The position numbers and the translations under genes were made by a program. Below are positions 13,501 through 26,700 of a stretch of 64,000 nucleotides of DNA, piece by piece; within the stretch, counting starts at the first letter, position 1; each line of letters starts with the position of its first letter. Below the pieces are notes generated by a model. That model was not told the DNA's origin. It did no database searches and saw nothing but the letters and a program-made list of their open reading frames with translations. The DNA comes from Gorsachius magnificus (taxonomy: Eukaryota; Chordata; Aves; Pelecaniformes; Ardeidae), in the NCBI GenBank assembly GCA_034008185.1, contig CM067081.1, forward strand, positions 30,688,806-30,752,805, written 5' to 3'.

Positions 13501-16128
13501 CCAATAAATTACATCATTTCCAGCACTGAATGGCACCATGACATGTTAACTAGGAATTTAAGTACCAGAAAATAATCCTGACTGACTTAAAAGTGCAGCT
13601 ATAAAAGCCAAAGTAAAGCTAATTTTCTGAGGCAGGATGGGGAGGGGGAGAGGTAGGAAACAGGCAGGAGGAGGAAAGGATGGAGCGGAGCTGGGAGACA
13701 GACAAAGAGAAAGCCTCATGCACAACCAGATTCACAGAACTACACAAGTTTTAAAATTCTTAGTCTAAAAATAAATTCCCTGTAAAAATTCACTTGCGGG
13801 TTGATTGGTCTCTCTTCCCTTGGCTGAGCCAACTCTGAGCCCTTCTCGTGTTTTCAGGTGTGGATGAACATCTGCTTAGAGGTGAACTGCAAAAACTTCA
13901 TGCAAAATTAAATATGTGTGACTACATATGGCAAATGCCTCCAAATAGAGCTGTAAAAGCTGAGATGCATTCCCCACCTTTATTTTAATCTTTTTGTATA
14001 TAGGAACAGGCCAGTGTGGAATTAAACAAGAATTCGAGAATTATCTTATTTATTTTTTTTTAACTGGACAGACACAAACTTTTTAAACCCTTCACATAAG
14101 CAAATGATCGCACAAAGGCACCATGGTCTGAGACAGTGAGACTAGGAAAGGCTGGTGCCTACCATCAACAAGCACTTGGGCAAGGCTGAGCATATTGCTG
14201 GGCATGTTGGCTCCCCAGGATGCCCAGCCCAAGTGGGGATGGAGGGTTATGGGGCTCCCTGCAGCCCGCTCGCCCTGGGTTTCTTCATCGAGGGGTTTGC
14301 CCTGACATGAATTCAGGAAGCCAGAAGGATCCCTAAGCCCTGCAGGACAAGGGCAATGGAGGGAGCGTCTCCTCCTGTGGTCGTGTCCCTGCAGGTGGCC
14401 CCAGAGCAACAGCCCAGGATTGAAGTGGCAAGAAGGATCCTTGGGTGGAGGAGGACTCTCTCTGCTCATCCCACCGCAGCCTCAGCACCATTCACACAGC
14501 CTGACACCAGGATCTGCTCCCCAAACCAAGGCTCACCCCAAACCAAAGCCTGTGCAAGCTTTGGTCAATCTTAGCTTAGGAAACAAGAAATCTGCAGCTG
14601 CACTGCCTGCTTGCCTGCCTGTCTTTTAGCCTCCCCTTCCTCTCAGTACATACACCCTAATAAATTTTGGTTCCAGTTTCAACAAACATTAAGTGGGGGA
14701 AGAGAAGATAGACCCAAATTTGTGACCCCAGTGAAGAAAGGACGTGCCAAACTCAGCTGTTATATTTGGCAGGGAGCACCCGGGCAGTCAGCACAGGCTT
14801 TCTGGCTGGCAAGTGAGCATGCAGGCGGGCTACAAATGTACGCTCAGCTGCATGGTGCCTCTTGGCTGGAAGGGAGCTGGGATAAGCTAGGGGCTGTTGC
14901 CACAGGGTCGGGACATTCATAGTCAAAGGATGCAAGTCTGTATGAGACAAACCATCACTGATATAAAATCCCAAAGAGTATAGAATAGCAGACCAGGAAG
15001 TATTCAAGGTAGTTCAGTCACTTTTTTATTTTTTTGCATGATCACTTACAAGAACAGAGGTGGCAACCTCCCTTCAGTTAGAAAACTAGGCATCAGCGCA
15101 ATACCTCCTGAGGACCCCTGGAGGCCTGTCTTGGCTGGGAACGGGGTCAGCACCTCCCTCATGGATCGTGCAAGCGAGCACCTCACCTTCTGTGTTCCTC
15201 AATTTCTCATCCAGGCATCCAAGAAAAGAGCAGCCGGAGCTTCGCAGCATGCTGAAATACAGGGATGCCTGGGAGAGCCTGCAGGCTCAGAGGATCAAAG
15301 CTCGGAGCAGTCGGTTTCCCAAGAACCGCAGTATCTGTGCGGCTCTCATTGTCTTTCCCCTGAAATCCTGCATGTTCACATGCCATAACATCCTGGCGTG
15401 AGTAGATTTATAAGCTTCCTCCAGCCTTCTGTCTCTCAGACAGCAGGGTGCTCAGAGAAACCAGTGCCACACACATTTTCGTGTCAGCCCTGCCACTTAC
15501 CACACATGCTGCCATCTCTGCAGGCTAGGACGGGGACTTGCACTGCGCCAGGTTCTGCTTTCGGCTCCTTTTCCCTGAGGTCAGTAGGTTTGCCCCAGTG
15601 TAAGTGAGAGCACAAAAGCTGGCCCTTTATCAATGGGGTTTGGTGCTCTTTAATGGGATTAGCCAGTTCCACCCAGTGCTGGTTGCTACAAAGGCTTTTT
15701 CTCCTGTCTCAATGACGTGTTACATCTTAACGTGTGTGGTCATATCTGCAGTCGATTTGTGCAGCTCTTTGTTCTTTGCACATGTTTTTATTGCCTAGGG
15801 GGCATGCAGCAACCAGCCAGCAAGCTTTTGTGGTGCCCAGTTTACTCGACTGTTTATACAGTTAATGCACTGCAGCCAAAATAAGAATCTGCAATATCAA
15901 TTCATTGAAAGTAAAGCTGTATGACAATTGCAGAGCACTTTTGGATAGGCAGGATGTAAAGGATGCAACACTGCCAACAGTCCATGGTATAGCTGAGATA
16001 CATCTCATTTAACTTTAGCAAACCTACTCGCTTGGCAGTGAGATGTTTAGACCCCTCCTCCATGACAAAACCACATGAGAAGCAGCACCTCCACAGGACA
16101 ATTTATCCTCTCTCTCTTAGACACCTAC
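10551..16128. other. Non-coding DNA, no gene seen
   Basis: 10600-10660 is AT-rich with repeated AAAATTT-like words. The rest is single-copy sequence with only short, unrelated ORFs. No RNA gene, exon or recognisable transposon was found. Confidence 0.55.
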
Positions 16129-16133
16129 TGAGG
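16129..16133. repeat. Target-site duplication (left copy) of solo LTR
   Basis: TGAGG immediately precedes the LTR start TGTCCTGG and is repeated exactly at 16709-16713 after the LTR end. This fixes both LTR ends to the base. Confidence 0.9.
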
Positions 16134-16387
16134 TGTCCTGGTTTAGGCTGGGACAGAGTTAAATTTCTTTCTAGTAGCTGGTAGAGTGCTGTGTTTTGGA
16201 TTTAGTACTAGAAGAATGTTGATAACACACTGATGTTTTGGTTGTTGCTGGGTAGTGCTTAGACTGGCCAAGGACTTCTCAACTCTCAGCTCTGCCAGAT
16301 GCATGGGAAGCTGGGAGGGGACACGGCCAGGACAGCTGACCCCAACTGACCAAAGGGCTATTCCATACCGTATGACATCATGCTCAA

Positions 16388-16394
16388 TATATAA
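16388..16394 (+). promoter_or_regulatory. TATA box of the solo LTR
   Basis: TATATAAG sits about 255 bases into the LTR, at the normal end of U3. Activity is unknown. It matters because the younger LTRs in this window lack the motif. Confidence 0.65.
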
Positions 16395-16575
16395 GCGGGG
16401 GGAAGAAGAAGGAAGGGGGGGACATTCGGAGTGATGGCGTCTGTCTTCCCAAGTAACCGTTACGTGTGATGGAGCCCTGCTTTCCTGGGGATGGCTGAGC
16501 ACCTGCCTGCCCATGGGAAGTGGTGATTGAGTTCCTTGTTTTGCTTTGCTTGCATGCACGGCTTTTGCTTTCCCT

Positions 16576-16581
16576 ATTAAA
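16576..16581 (+). terminator. Polyadenylation signal ATTAAA of the solo LTR
   Basis: ATTAAACTGTCTTTATCTC is shared with the LTRs at 34.2 and 36.4 kb. This supports its role as the R-region poly(A) signal. Confidence 0.65.
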
Positions 16582-16708
16582 CTGTCTTTATCTCAACCCA
16601 CGAGTTTTCTCACTTTTACTCCCCTGATTCTCTCCCCTTTCCCATTGTGGGGAGAGTGAGTGAGCGGCTGCATGGTGCTGAGTTGCCAGCCAGGGTTAAA
16701 CCACAACA

Positions 16709-16713
16709 TGAGG
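16709..16713. repeat. Target-site duplication (right copy) of solo LTR
   Basis: TGAGG, an exact match to 16129-16133. Confidence 0.9.
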
Positions 16714-18510
16714 TTGAGATTAAACACCCTGTAGAGGTCTCCCTGTTGCTCTCCTTCCCCTTCAAGGATGGAGGGAGCCTCACACAACTGGTTTTTCAGC
16801 AGCCAGAGCCAGGCTATGCACATCGTCCCCGATATCACATTGCCCAGGACTGATCAGGACTCAGACACCTCAGAGCTCTTCTCAGATAAACCCCCAAACC
16901 ACTGCTGGAGGGAAAGAATATTTGATCAGTGATGACCTGAGGTGCCTGTGGACATTTTGTTAGAAGCATAGAAATGAAACGCTCTCTTGCCTACCACCAG
17001 CAGATATGTGCCATTCCCTGGTCACAGGCCATTTATCATAAGACCATGAATCAGCAAACACCCTGATGAAAGTGTTGCCCACTCAACAGGGCTTGAAATG
17101 TCTCCCAACCCTGGCACGCAACATTATTCTAGTCCAAGCAGCTTTTACAAAGAAACATTCCCTTGTAAGTAATGTACAACAACCCAGCTTCACGAAGTAC
17201 ATCCGAATGTGGGGAAATATTCAGGGAGACACGATCAAGAAAAACAAGGGGTTTGGAGCATTTGGAAAACTTTATACCAGAATTGTCTGAAATAACTGAA
17301 GTTTCAAAACTTTCTTAGAAATATATTAGTTACAGAAATTGAAATTTCCTATTGAAATCCTGTTAATATCTTCAGCCATAAAATTCAGAGGGAACATTTA
17401 CGTCTTATCACTGTTGTGAACTGAAAATTCCTTTACCCGAGAATAATAATTCATTTGTGTGCTGGTGATCAGAAAATTTCATGCTTCTATTTTTAGTTTT
17501 GAACTCCTTTGTGTTCTGACCACTCTTTGTTTTGTTTTCCTTTTCTTTTTAACTTCTATCCAATTTTTCAAATGAAAAAATGGAAAAGCAATGGAAAAAA
17601 GTTGGGGAATTCTTTTGCTTCTTTCCTACCTTTTTTTAAGCATATCTTCCTTTTCTCCAAGTAGGAAATAAAAGACAAGAAATGTGGTTAAAGAATTAGG
17701 AAGTGTTATCTGTAACTGTAATTCTAAATATCAGTGATAGAAAATTTTGGGGGGGGCTTTGTAGGGGGAAAACAATGCTTTGCCTGTGCCTGCCCTGCTC
17801 TGGGAGAGCTGCGCAGTGTGTCCCATGTTTCATTTGTGTCCCATCCACCCAGAGGCCACCTCAGCAGCCCTGGACAGCCGTGTCCGGTTGTGTGAAAGCA
17901 GGTCAGCACCTTCACATCACCCGAGATCCTGTGGGTGGATGGGCAGGGAGCGTTTTGGGCAGCTTTGCACAGGGCAGGGCTGCCTCTGCCTCCCCTCTGA
18001 CGGGAGTTCCCAGCTTTTGGCTGGCTTGGCTGTCTCCTGCCACCACGGCTGGAGCCTGAGAGCCAGAATTTCCATCCAAACCCTTCTCACATGCACTCTC
18101 CTGTAACACAGCCGCTCCAGAAAGCATCCCCAAACCATACAGGTTAAGTGTAATAATCAAATCGGAAACTTTCTGGCACTGCTTTTCTACACACTAAATC
18201 CTCGATAACAGATTAGCACACCAGAGCCTCCAAGCAAATGCAATGACTCCTTCCCTGTGCTCCCTCCCTTCAGCAAACCTATGGCTGGAAAACCTATAAA
18301 TGTGCTATTTCAGCTGTTTTAAGCAGCTTATCATGATTTTCTGAAAGTCTGGCCTCAAGACTCTGGATCCCCTTCTTAATAACATTTAATGCTACCATTA
18401 TGTAATTGAATCCATTTTGTCTGTGTGGTGGGAATATAATTAAACTGTAATTCATTTCACTGTCTTGATGCGCTTGGACTTTTAGGTACAAGGCTGGAAT
18501 GTCAAAAGCT
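16714..18510. other. Non-coding DNA, no gene seen
   Basis: No supportable coding sequence. 17300-17650 is AT-rich with repeated A/T words; 17760-18110 is more GC-rich, and its ORFs have no recognisable protein family. Confidence 0.55.
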
Positions 18511-18929
18511 GAGAAGAGAAGAGAAGAGAAGAGAAGAGAAGAGAAGAGAGAGAGAAAAAAAGAAAAAAAGAAAAAAGAAGAAAAGAAAAAAGAAAAGAAG
18601 AGAAAAGAAGAGAAAAGAAGAGAAAAGAAGAGAAAAGAAGAGAAAAGAAGAGAAAAGAAAAAAAGAAAAGAAAAGAAAAGAAAAAGAAAAGAAAGAAAAG
18701 AAAAAAGAAAAGAAAAGAAAAGAAAAGAAAAGAAAAGAAAGAAAGAAAAGAAAAGAAAAGAAAAGAAAAGAAAAGAAAAAAAAGAAAAAAAAAGAAAAAG
18801 AAGAGAAAAGAAAAGAAAAAAGAAAAGAAAAAAAAAGAAAAGAAAAAGAATAAGAAAAGAAAAGAAAAGAAAAGAAAAGAAAAGAAAAGAAAAGAAAAGA
18901 AAAGAAAAGAAAAGAAAAGAAAAGAAAAA
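18511..18929. repeat. Long purine tract, (AAGAG)n/(AAAAG)n, about 419 bp
   Basis: The plus strand is purine only from 18511 to 18850, has a single T at 18851, then is purine only again to 18929. The unit drifts from AAGAG through AAAAGAAG to AAAAG. Three long ORFs across it (Lys/Arg/Glu-rich on plus, Phe/Ser/Leu-rich on minus) are composition artefacts. Such tracts can adopt triplex (H-DNA) structure; that is general knowledge, not shown here. Confidence 0.95.
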
Positions 18930-21900
18930 TCTAACCATCCAGCACCTTCCATTACCAGCCTGAATTTTTTCCACAAAGAATTATCAGTTCCTTTATCACC
19001 CCTGTTCTTATATTTCTTATTTTTTACCATATGTGCACAAAGCGCATAGGGTTCCTATTCATTTGTCAGAGCTTCATCTTTTCCTGATATGGGGAGATTC
19101 TTCATTATCCCGATTTGCTGAGTCTTAACTTTTTTGCCAGAGAATTTTTGGAAATGCAATCATGTCAGGGATGGTACTTTTTTACATCTGTTGCCCCCTC
19201 CATATTAAGAGCTTGGCTTGTGGCCAGCCATCTTACAAGTAGCCATATTATTATTGAAACCACATGCTCATTAGCGAGGCTGGCACTGGCTCAACAACCA
19301 CTGTCCGAGGCTAACATTATATTCCATTATATCCCAGACAACAGGACAGTGTAGCATACAGTTTGCTCAGAAGAACAAACAGTCTCAGTTGACAAAATCT
19401 GAATCTTAAATTGTCAGAAAGGCAATTCATTTTCTGTCTCTTCGTATGTGGGCTCCAGTAGTTCAGAGAGAGATGTGTTTTGAAAGAAAATACTGTATCA
19501 CTAGCTTATCTTCTTGATTTTTAATTTCAAGGTTTTCAGGGACAGCAGGAGTTCCTGGTCCCTTCTCTAGTGGGTTTAATCACTTTATCCCGTGGGATGC
19601 ATGCAAGAGTATTTCACTTAATATACAGGAATGACTCATGATCATTGCTTTCAATTAGAAATGTCTTCTGGGATTTCTGGGAACGGTGTTCTCTTGGTTG
19701 GGGGAGGGAAAAGAGAATAAGAGGGGGAAACACAGACAGAATCAGACAAGTTCAGACCAACTTTTCCAAGAAATACATTTCGAAGTGGGTAACTTTCTCT
19801 CATACATCCAAACTATTTGCCTTGCCCAACATAGTTTCTGGCATTGCTCAATAGACATCAGTTTCTTAGCTTAAATCAAGGATTTATGTGAACTTCATCT
19901 TGCACTGAAGCCCTTCCTGGTTTATCTTTGATAACCATATAAAACAAGGTCAGAAACCTCACAGGCTGGAAAATGGACTGGGACGATTTCAGTGTTTCTT
20001 TTCCTGCTGGAAATAGCTGCAGCTGAAGGTAAGTTCCTGTTTCTCCTGCTGTAACAGGTATTACACCAATGGCTGTGTGCATAAAGTCTCAGGTGCAATA
20101 TAATATTTCTCAAAGACTTCTGGACTGACTTAAGTTCAGTGATTTCTCACAGCAGTAACCTTATTCCATTAAACTATTTTCATGCTGGTGACCGGGACTT
20201 GCAGAAATACACAGGGTTGAGTCCAACAGTTTTTAAGGTCCATACAAAAAAGCAAGACCATCCCAACACCATCCAAAACACAAGAGGAAAACACTTTCCT
20301 TGGTTTTAAGTGTACTCGATCTTGTATGAAAGTACCATGTCCAGTTCCCAGAAGCAGGGGTAAACTTGCATTTATCGTATCTCTGAAGAGAAATAAAGGC
20401 TTACACAAGAAAAGGCCATTATAAATTCCTGCAGTTCAGAGTTTTATAGAGGTAAGACCCATTTGCAAATACAGGCTACAGGAAGACAGCAAATAAGCTC
20501 CTTTTCTTTGAGGAAGGGAAGGGTTAACCCTGACAAATGACATGCTAAATTTAGAGTCATTTTTGCATGTGGTTGCATGTCTAGTTGGAACGAGTCTGCC
20601 AAAACTCATTTTACTTATGACCCTTTACAGCTAGCAGAGAAAGAGGTCCATTGTTTTCTTTGTATTAGCGAGATTAAAAACACAGTCCCCCCAACCGAAA
20701 AGGCAAGCACTGGAAGCACTGTCTGAGGCAAAAAGAAGCATTTTTAATTCTTAATAAACCACATACAGACACTCATCTATATGTGTGCATCCAACACATG
20801 CAAGCATGTGTATATCCTGGAGGGCCGGATCTCGGTCTATAAGTAGCTACATGCCATGTGGGTGAAAACGAAATGAGAGAAAGAGAGATGCATCTCTTGC
20901 TGGCCAGCCTTACTTCAGGCACTGCAGGAGAGTCTTCTCCTTATAGCAGGCTCTTGGGAGGTGTCTTGTATGCAGGGTCTGTTACCACATCTGCCTGCTC
21001 TCAACCAGATGTGTCCAGGGAGAGATGCAAATGTACCACCGCCCTCCTGGCACCAGTAGCAGGGAGCAAAGCAAATGCACTGAGGATGTCTGCTCTCCTC
21101 CTCGGGAGCAGCAGCACATTGTGCAGAGTGAGAGCAAGCTCTGCAGGTCCAGCCAGCCTCAGCAGAGAGGTAAGCACCCACCCACATCATCTTCGGCTGA
21201 GGACGGGATCAGTCGGATGTAGATATCTATGTCTGACCTAGTTACCACAGGGCTCGTTTGGCATTGGGGTGGAGGGGAGAAACAGACGCTTTTGGACACG
21301 CTTCATCTTACTCTAATGCAGAATGTCTTAAATAGATCTCCATGGGCTCTCAGGGGAGCTAGATGACTAACGCAGGTTTGGACGTCTCTATGCTTGACAT
21401 CAGCAGCTAGCCAGGATGAATCTTACCCTGGATATTTCACTGTTCTTCATATTTCTTTGCAACAGGTAGCCTTTGCCTCCTGTCTGCTCCTGATGAGGAG
21501 CTGGCCTTGGCCCTCCCAAATCTTACTCTAGCTGGCAAAACTCCTGGACGAGGTCCCCCAGGGTACAACCAGTTAGAAAAGGAGTCAGTCTCTCGTGAAA
21601 AATAGCAGAACAGCTGCACGGCTTTTCAGTGGGGAGCACAGTGGCTGAGCAGCAGGGCTGTAATAACTGTCCTTACCTACACAGCTCTTCAGTTCTCTAT
21701 CAATGGTAGAAAACTCATTCCTCTTTCCTCTCAGGGTCAGGATATTTATCTTCTGGCTGCAAGAGGTACGCATTTAGACAAAGTGCCTGGTTTTCCTTCA
21801 AGCTGTTGCGAGCGCTCAGTGACGCTGGATATGTCTTTGCCAGACATTTAATGCTCTTGTACACATAATGCTCTCAAGGAAACAACGTGAAGCTGACAGA

Positions 21901-24900
21901 AAGAAATAACATCTTGCATCATACCAGCTGAAATGGTTAGGAAAGAACCAGACAAGGTACAGGAGCTGTTTATTAATTCAGAAAAGGAGGCAGCAAACTT
22001 CAAAAACAAATCTGCAATGTAAACAATTGCTCTGAATTTGGCTATGTTAGTCAGCAAGGTGATTTGAGAGAGAAGATGGTTTCTACTAGTTGTGCACAAA
22101 GTTATGCTGGTGAGAAGAGAGGTCCCTTTGAGACAGACAGTCAAAGAGAGAGAGGTAATTATCACCAATATAACACCAAAGGGTTAGTTGGAAGGAACTG
22201 GAAAATTACAATGTGCACAAACCAACTTCTCAAGCAGTCTAGGCAGAATTTAGTCACCCATGTCCAAATATGTGATCCACAAAGGATTTGCTTAATCCTT
22301 TAGATGTCTGAGAGTCTGTAAGTGCTTGAGTTTGGACAGGAAAGCTTACTTTGGCGTCAACATTTCTGCTACAAAGCATGCCCAATGGAACCATGATACT
22401 GGCTGAGCCAAATACTTTTTCTCCATCTCTGCCAAAGACTCTGGGATTCATGGATTGTGCCTCAGTTCATGGAGGCTGAATCCAGTAAACATGTTCAAAG
22501 CACACCTAAAGTTCCCTGACAGTCATGAAAGCCTGAGATACTCTCATTAACAGGGGTGGTGGTGAGAGTCTTATACATAACAGCTCAGCAGTTAGCCTGT
22601 GATTTCCTTGAAGAGCAAGAGAGCGGTAAGTTCCCTCATCCTGTGGTGCTCAGACTCCATATTACCGCCTCCCATGAGGGTGTCCTAGCCACCCAACCAT
22701 GGAGCACATTGATTGCTTGTTCCCCTGGGAGGCAGGCAGAGCAGCTCCCACACCTCCTGATGAAGATAAGCCCCTGTGCCAAAAGGAAAATAAGAACTCA
22801 TGAGGCCAGAAAGGACAGGCTGGGCTCTGCAGTCTTCTGCTTTGGACACTTTCCCCAGCAGTGGGGACTCCTGAACACTAGTTCTTGAAAGATTTAGGTT
22901 CAGCTTAGCCAGAGCAGCAGGACTTCTGACTGTACACAGCTGCAGAGTTATAGGAACCTAAGAGTTTTTTTGGCTCAAATTTTGGCACCTGGTGGCAGTC
23001 TAAATAATATATTAGATGTCCATATCCTTCTTTGGATTTTGCCCTAAGGGTCCTAGAAGTATGTATCCATGGCAGGGGCATCTATGGATCAAGAGTTCTT
23101 GGGATCTGTGAACATTCTTGCTGACAAGGAGCTACCACACAGTTAGGTCCTGTCCCTGATGCCTCATCACTCTGTCTTTCCCTTATGCCAAACTCAACAG
23201 CTCACCAAAGGCCAGAAGTTGCGAGTGGTTTCGAGAGGTGCTGGTGGCTGCAGTCCTCAAAGCACCAACACATCTCCCTCTTCTCCATCCTCCTGAGACA
23301 CCTTCCTTTCAATTCAGGTGTTTTCCAGTGCACGATCAGGGATACCAAGTGGTCTCCAGATGCATCAAAACCAGGTTCAGTAAACAAGAGGAAGGTTTTA
23401 CATGTCTCTCACCCAATATAGAATAGCTTAGGGGTTTTTTTATTTATGTATTCATAGTTATGATCCCACAGGTATTTCCACTACACAGAAATTTCTGTAC
23501 CTCTTTGATGCCCTCTATCTTCCTGATCTCAGTGATATCTCATAAGACTTTCATAAGTTAAATACATGATGTGCAATTGATTTTATCAATTTTAATTTGC
23601 TGTCTCAGTTTTACTGTGTGTTCCCCTGGGGGGGTTGTGTGTGTGTGTAAAGAAAAATGGTGAGGAAGAGCATCTGATTTATCTTCCCAGTTCTATTAAC
23701 TAGCTTGGATAGCTCTACCATATACTTTTCTTTTTCATTTCCTCTCTAAATGTTCCCAACCTTTTCAGTCTCTCTTCATATGGAAGTCATTCCATGCCTC
23801 CAATCTTTTTTTATTGTCCATCTCCCTATCTAGTTTTACTGTTTTCTCTCCAGGGCAGGGAGACCAGGGGCGAGCATGCCGTTCCAGGCAGCTGGAGGAG
23901 TACCATTTATGCCATGACACAGTGGGATACAGCAGTCTCCAACTGTGAATTCCATTTTGCATTTGAGCCTCCATTTTGTACGACATGCTGAATGTGTCTA
24001 ACCCAGAGCCAGGACACGGAAACGCGCTCCAGTACAGCCCGCTGTCAAGGAAAGGTATTAGACGCTACCCGAGAAAGCCATTTCATAGCAGTCTGGACCC
24101 AACAACTGCAATTGGCTTTGAACTGTTGGCCCAAACCCAAAGGAAAAATAGATTTTAAACAGAAGGTGCTGGCATGCCTGGTGGATCTGCAGCTTCGCAG
24201 CCTCTGCACATGGCAAGAGGAAAGACATTTTGCTTAGCTGGAGATATTGCTCTCAGCAGTGTTAGCTGCCCATTGCCACATGATGAAGTACTGGTAGGAA
24301 AAAGAAACCCCTCCTGTTCTGACTGATGGACAAATATCAGATTCACCAGAAAGGTGAGGGAAAGGTGTAGTCTCCAGATGCTTGTCATGAGGCAAAAGTT
24401 TATGGTGACTTTGAAAAGAAAAATGAATGTGGAAATCTCATATGGCAAGGAAGAGTCTCCAGACTGGTTAGAAATAGTAAGGGGACTAGAGTGACTGTCA
24501 TTGAAACTCAAATTTGATCCTGTCTGGGTCTGGTGGCCACCACTTTGCATGGTGCATCCCTTATATTTTACACTGGAGTTTCTATTTATACCAACTTTTT
24601 CTCTCTTGTATTGGTTTGGGTTTTTTTTAAATCATTGCTGCACACAAATCTGTCTTTGTAGTAACCAAGGGTCTCCCAGTCAGTCACAGCATTATATCTT
24701 GCTTTGCCAACATGGTCCATGTGGCAGGACATGGGCTGGCCCTGCTCACAAGACATTTCTATCCAGCCCCACACTGCTATTTCTCAGAGGAGACAGTTTT
24801 TGGGGAGTCCTACCCCACCAGATGTCACGGCATCCCACACCGGGAGACTTGCCTGCTACTTGCAGTCTCTGCTGCTCCCACCCCGTCTCCCCAGGACATT

Positions 24901-26700
24901 GGAGGCACCTGTCCAGCTTCACACATGCAGAGCATGGCACAGACAGCTATGCCACATTCACAGCCAATCAGCCTGGTAAACACAGTTTGCAAATAGAAGA
25001 GGGCTCTACCTGCAGAAAAAGGAGGCTGCCACCCACTGAAGGCTTTCTGAAGCTTTGGGCAGAACCCTTGAAGCTCTAGGTGGAGCATCGCGGTGTGCTG
25101 GGGAAGGAGATGGCATATGAGGGCTGTCATTTGGACATCTAAGAACTGCCTCAGTTCCTTCATGAATCACCCCAGGAAAGTACCTTCAGGCCTCTCTAGG
25201 TTCTTCTGTACTTAATCCTGAGCCTTTTATTCATCTTGTTGCCCTTTCATGTGATGAAGAAGATCCTCTGAAGATTCCATAATGTTCCAGACCCACGAGA
25301 CCCACCCTACTTCCACCTTTGCCTTGTCCTGCCACATCACCTGCAACGTCAATAGTCACCCAAGTGCATGAAAGAACAACAAAATTGTCAGCTAGAAACT
25401 TATGGGAGTGGAGGGGAAAAGGTGACCTCAAGGCATCATAAAAGCTGAATCAAAAACAGAAGTGAAAGAGCGAGTGCTCTGGACACTAGGAAAGGCTTTG
25501 AGGCTTGGATAGAGGAGCAGAAGTGAGAGAGGGAAGTGTTTTCCAAACAGCAAACGGGAAGAGCCAAGGGAATGGTAATGGATGCCTTATTACCTGTAGT
25601 GGGAAGCTGCTCTTGGCTCTTGGCAGTAGGTTGTTACATGCTTTGCACACATAGCAAATAGGTTTTTTTCCTTTTAGCACAAGTTATTTTCTTCCTCTGT
25701 CATGAGGCTGGACAATTGCTTCTGAAACACCTATATTAGTAACTGACTTTAACTGGTCAGGGTTTTTTTACTATTTATGACTTAAGTTAATAAACTGAAC
25801 AGTAAGTCCTTCCTATTTCACACTAAGAACTGAAGACTCATTTCAAATCACTGGATTTACCAAATTAAAGCAAGTAAAGAACAGCAATAAAAAAGCAGGG
25901 ATAATGAATCACAATGTGCACTTACTTGGACAATTCTAATTACACTGTAATTATTTAAAATGCCATTGTATAATTTATAGAAAAACAAAGTCTCCATAAT
26001 GTAAGTCAAAATTACAGCGGTTTGTCTGTTACTAAGCATTTGGTGACACACATAGTGAAACTAGCTTTTCTGCTGGCCTGCCTTGTGCCAGGCAGTGTGA
26101 AGGAGGAAGGGTTCTGCATCCTCCAGTATGGGTTACCTTACATGTGAGGGGTAGAAAAGCAAAGTCCAGGGAAAAAGTTCCTATGCCTGAAGGAAATGCC
26201 AGGACAGAAAAAGAGGTGATGCTCTTCTGGTCATGGCATTAATGGGCTCATCTTCATGATGAGAGAAAAATCACTGGGCTAGAGCCATGAAAACACTGGG
26301 GAGAGGAGGGGATGGTGAAATACACTGGTAACAGTCACCTCAGGTGCCTCACTCCAAAATTCAGACCTGTGAAATCCCATTGAGCTTTTGGATAGCTCTA
26401 GGGGCTGTTTAGAGCTGGTTTCTCCAGAAGTACTTGCTTCACCAGGCATGTTGAATAAATCCATCTCACCAAAAAAGTGGGTGGACAAAGCAGCAATTGT
26501 AACTGTACCACTGCCTCCTTTGTGCACAAGCACAGCAGGAGTAAACAGGGTTGTGTCCTCTTCTGAGAAGGTTTGTGCGTCCTTGGATGGAATTCAGACA
26601 CTTGATCTGTGACCTGACCAGGAGGCAGTGAGATTGTTTCTCCTAGTCCCTACAGCCAAACTAATATATCCTGGCTACAGGGAGATGTGGGGATAGCGCA
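18930..26700. other. Non-coding DNA, no gene seen
   Basis: This is mixed single-copy sequence. The longest ORF (plus, 24501-25079, 192 codons) resembles no family and has no exon-like codon pattern. A short GT run lies near 23636-23648. No transposon was recognised. Confidence 0.5.

Larger units (their letters stand above)
16134..16708 (+). mobile_element. Solo LTR of an endogenous retrovirus, 575 bp
   Basis: The LTR starts TGTCCTGGTTTAG and ends TTAAACCACAACA, giving the inverted TG...CA ends of retroviral LTRs. It is flanked by the 5-bp duplication TGAGG. A TATA box (TATATAA) lies at 16388-16394 and an ATTAAA polyadenylation signal at 16576-16581, so U3, R and U5 order is plus strand. It is clearly related to the two LTRs at 34-37 kb, mainly in U3 (for example the shared TTTGGATTTAGTACTAGAAGAATG), but visibly diverged. 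No internal sequence is present. Loss of the body by recombination between two LTRs is the usual cause. It represents an older or different subfamily. Confidence 0.93.

Noticed and set aside
18294..19030. Long ORFs on both strands (up to 226 codons) rich in Phe/Ser/Leu or Lys/Arg/Glu
   Set aside because: They are translations of the purine tract at 18511-18929, open only because AAG/GAA/AGA words contain no stop codons.
24501..25079. 192-codon plus-strand ORF
   Set aside because: No recognisable domain, overlapping ORFs in several frames and no exon signals I could defend.
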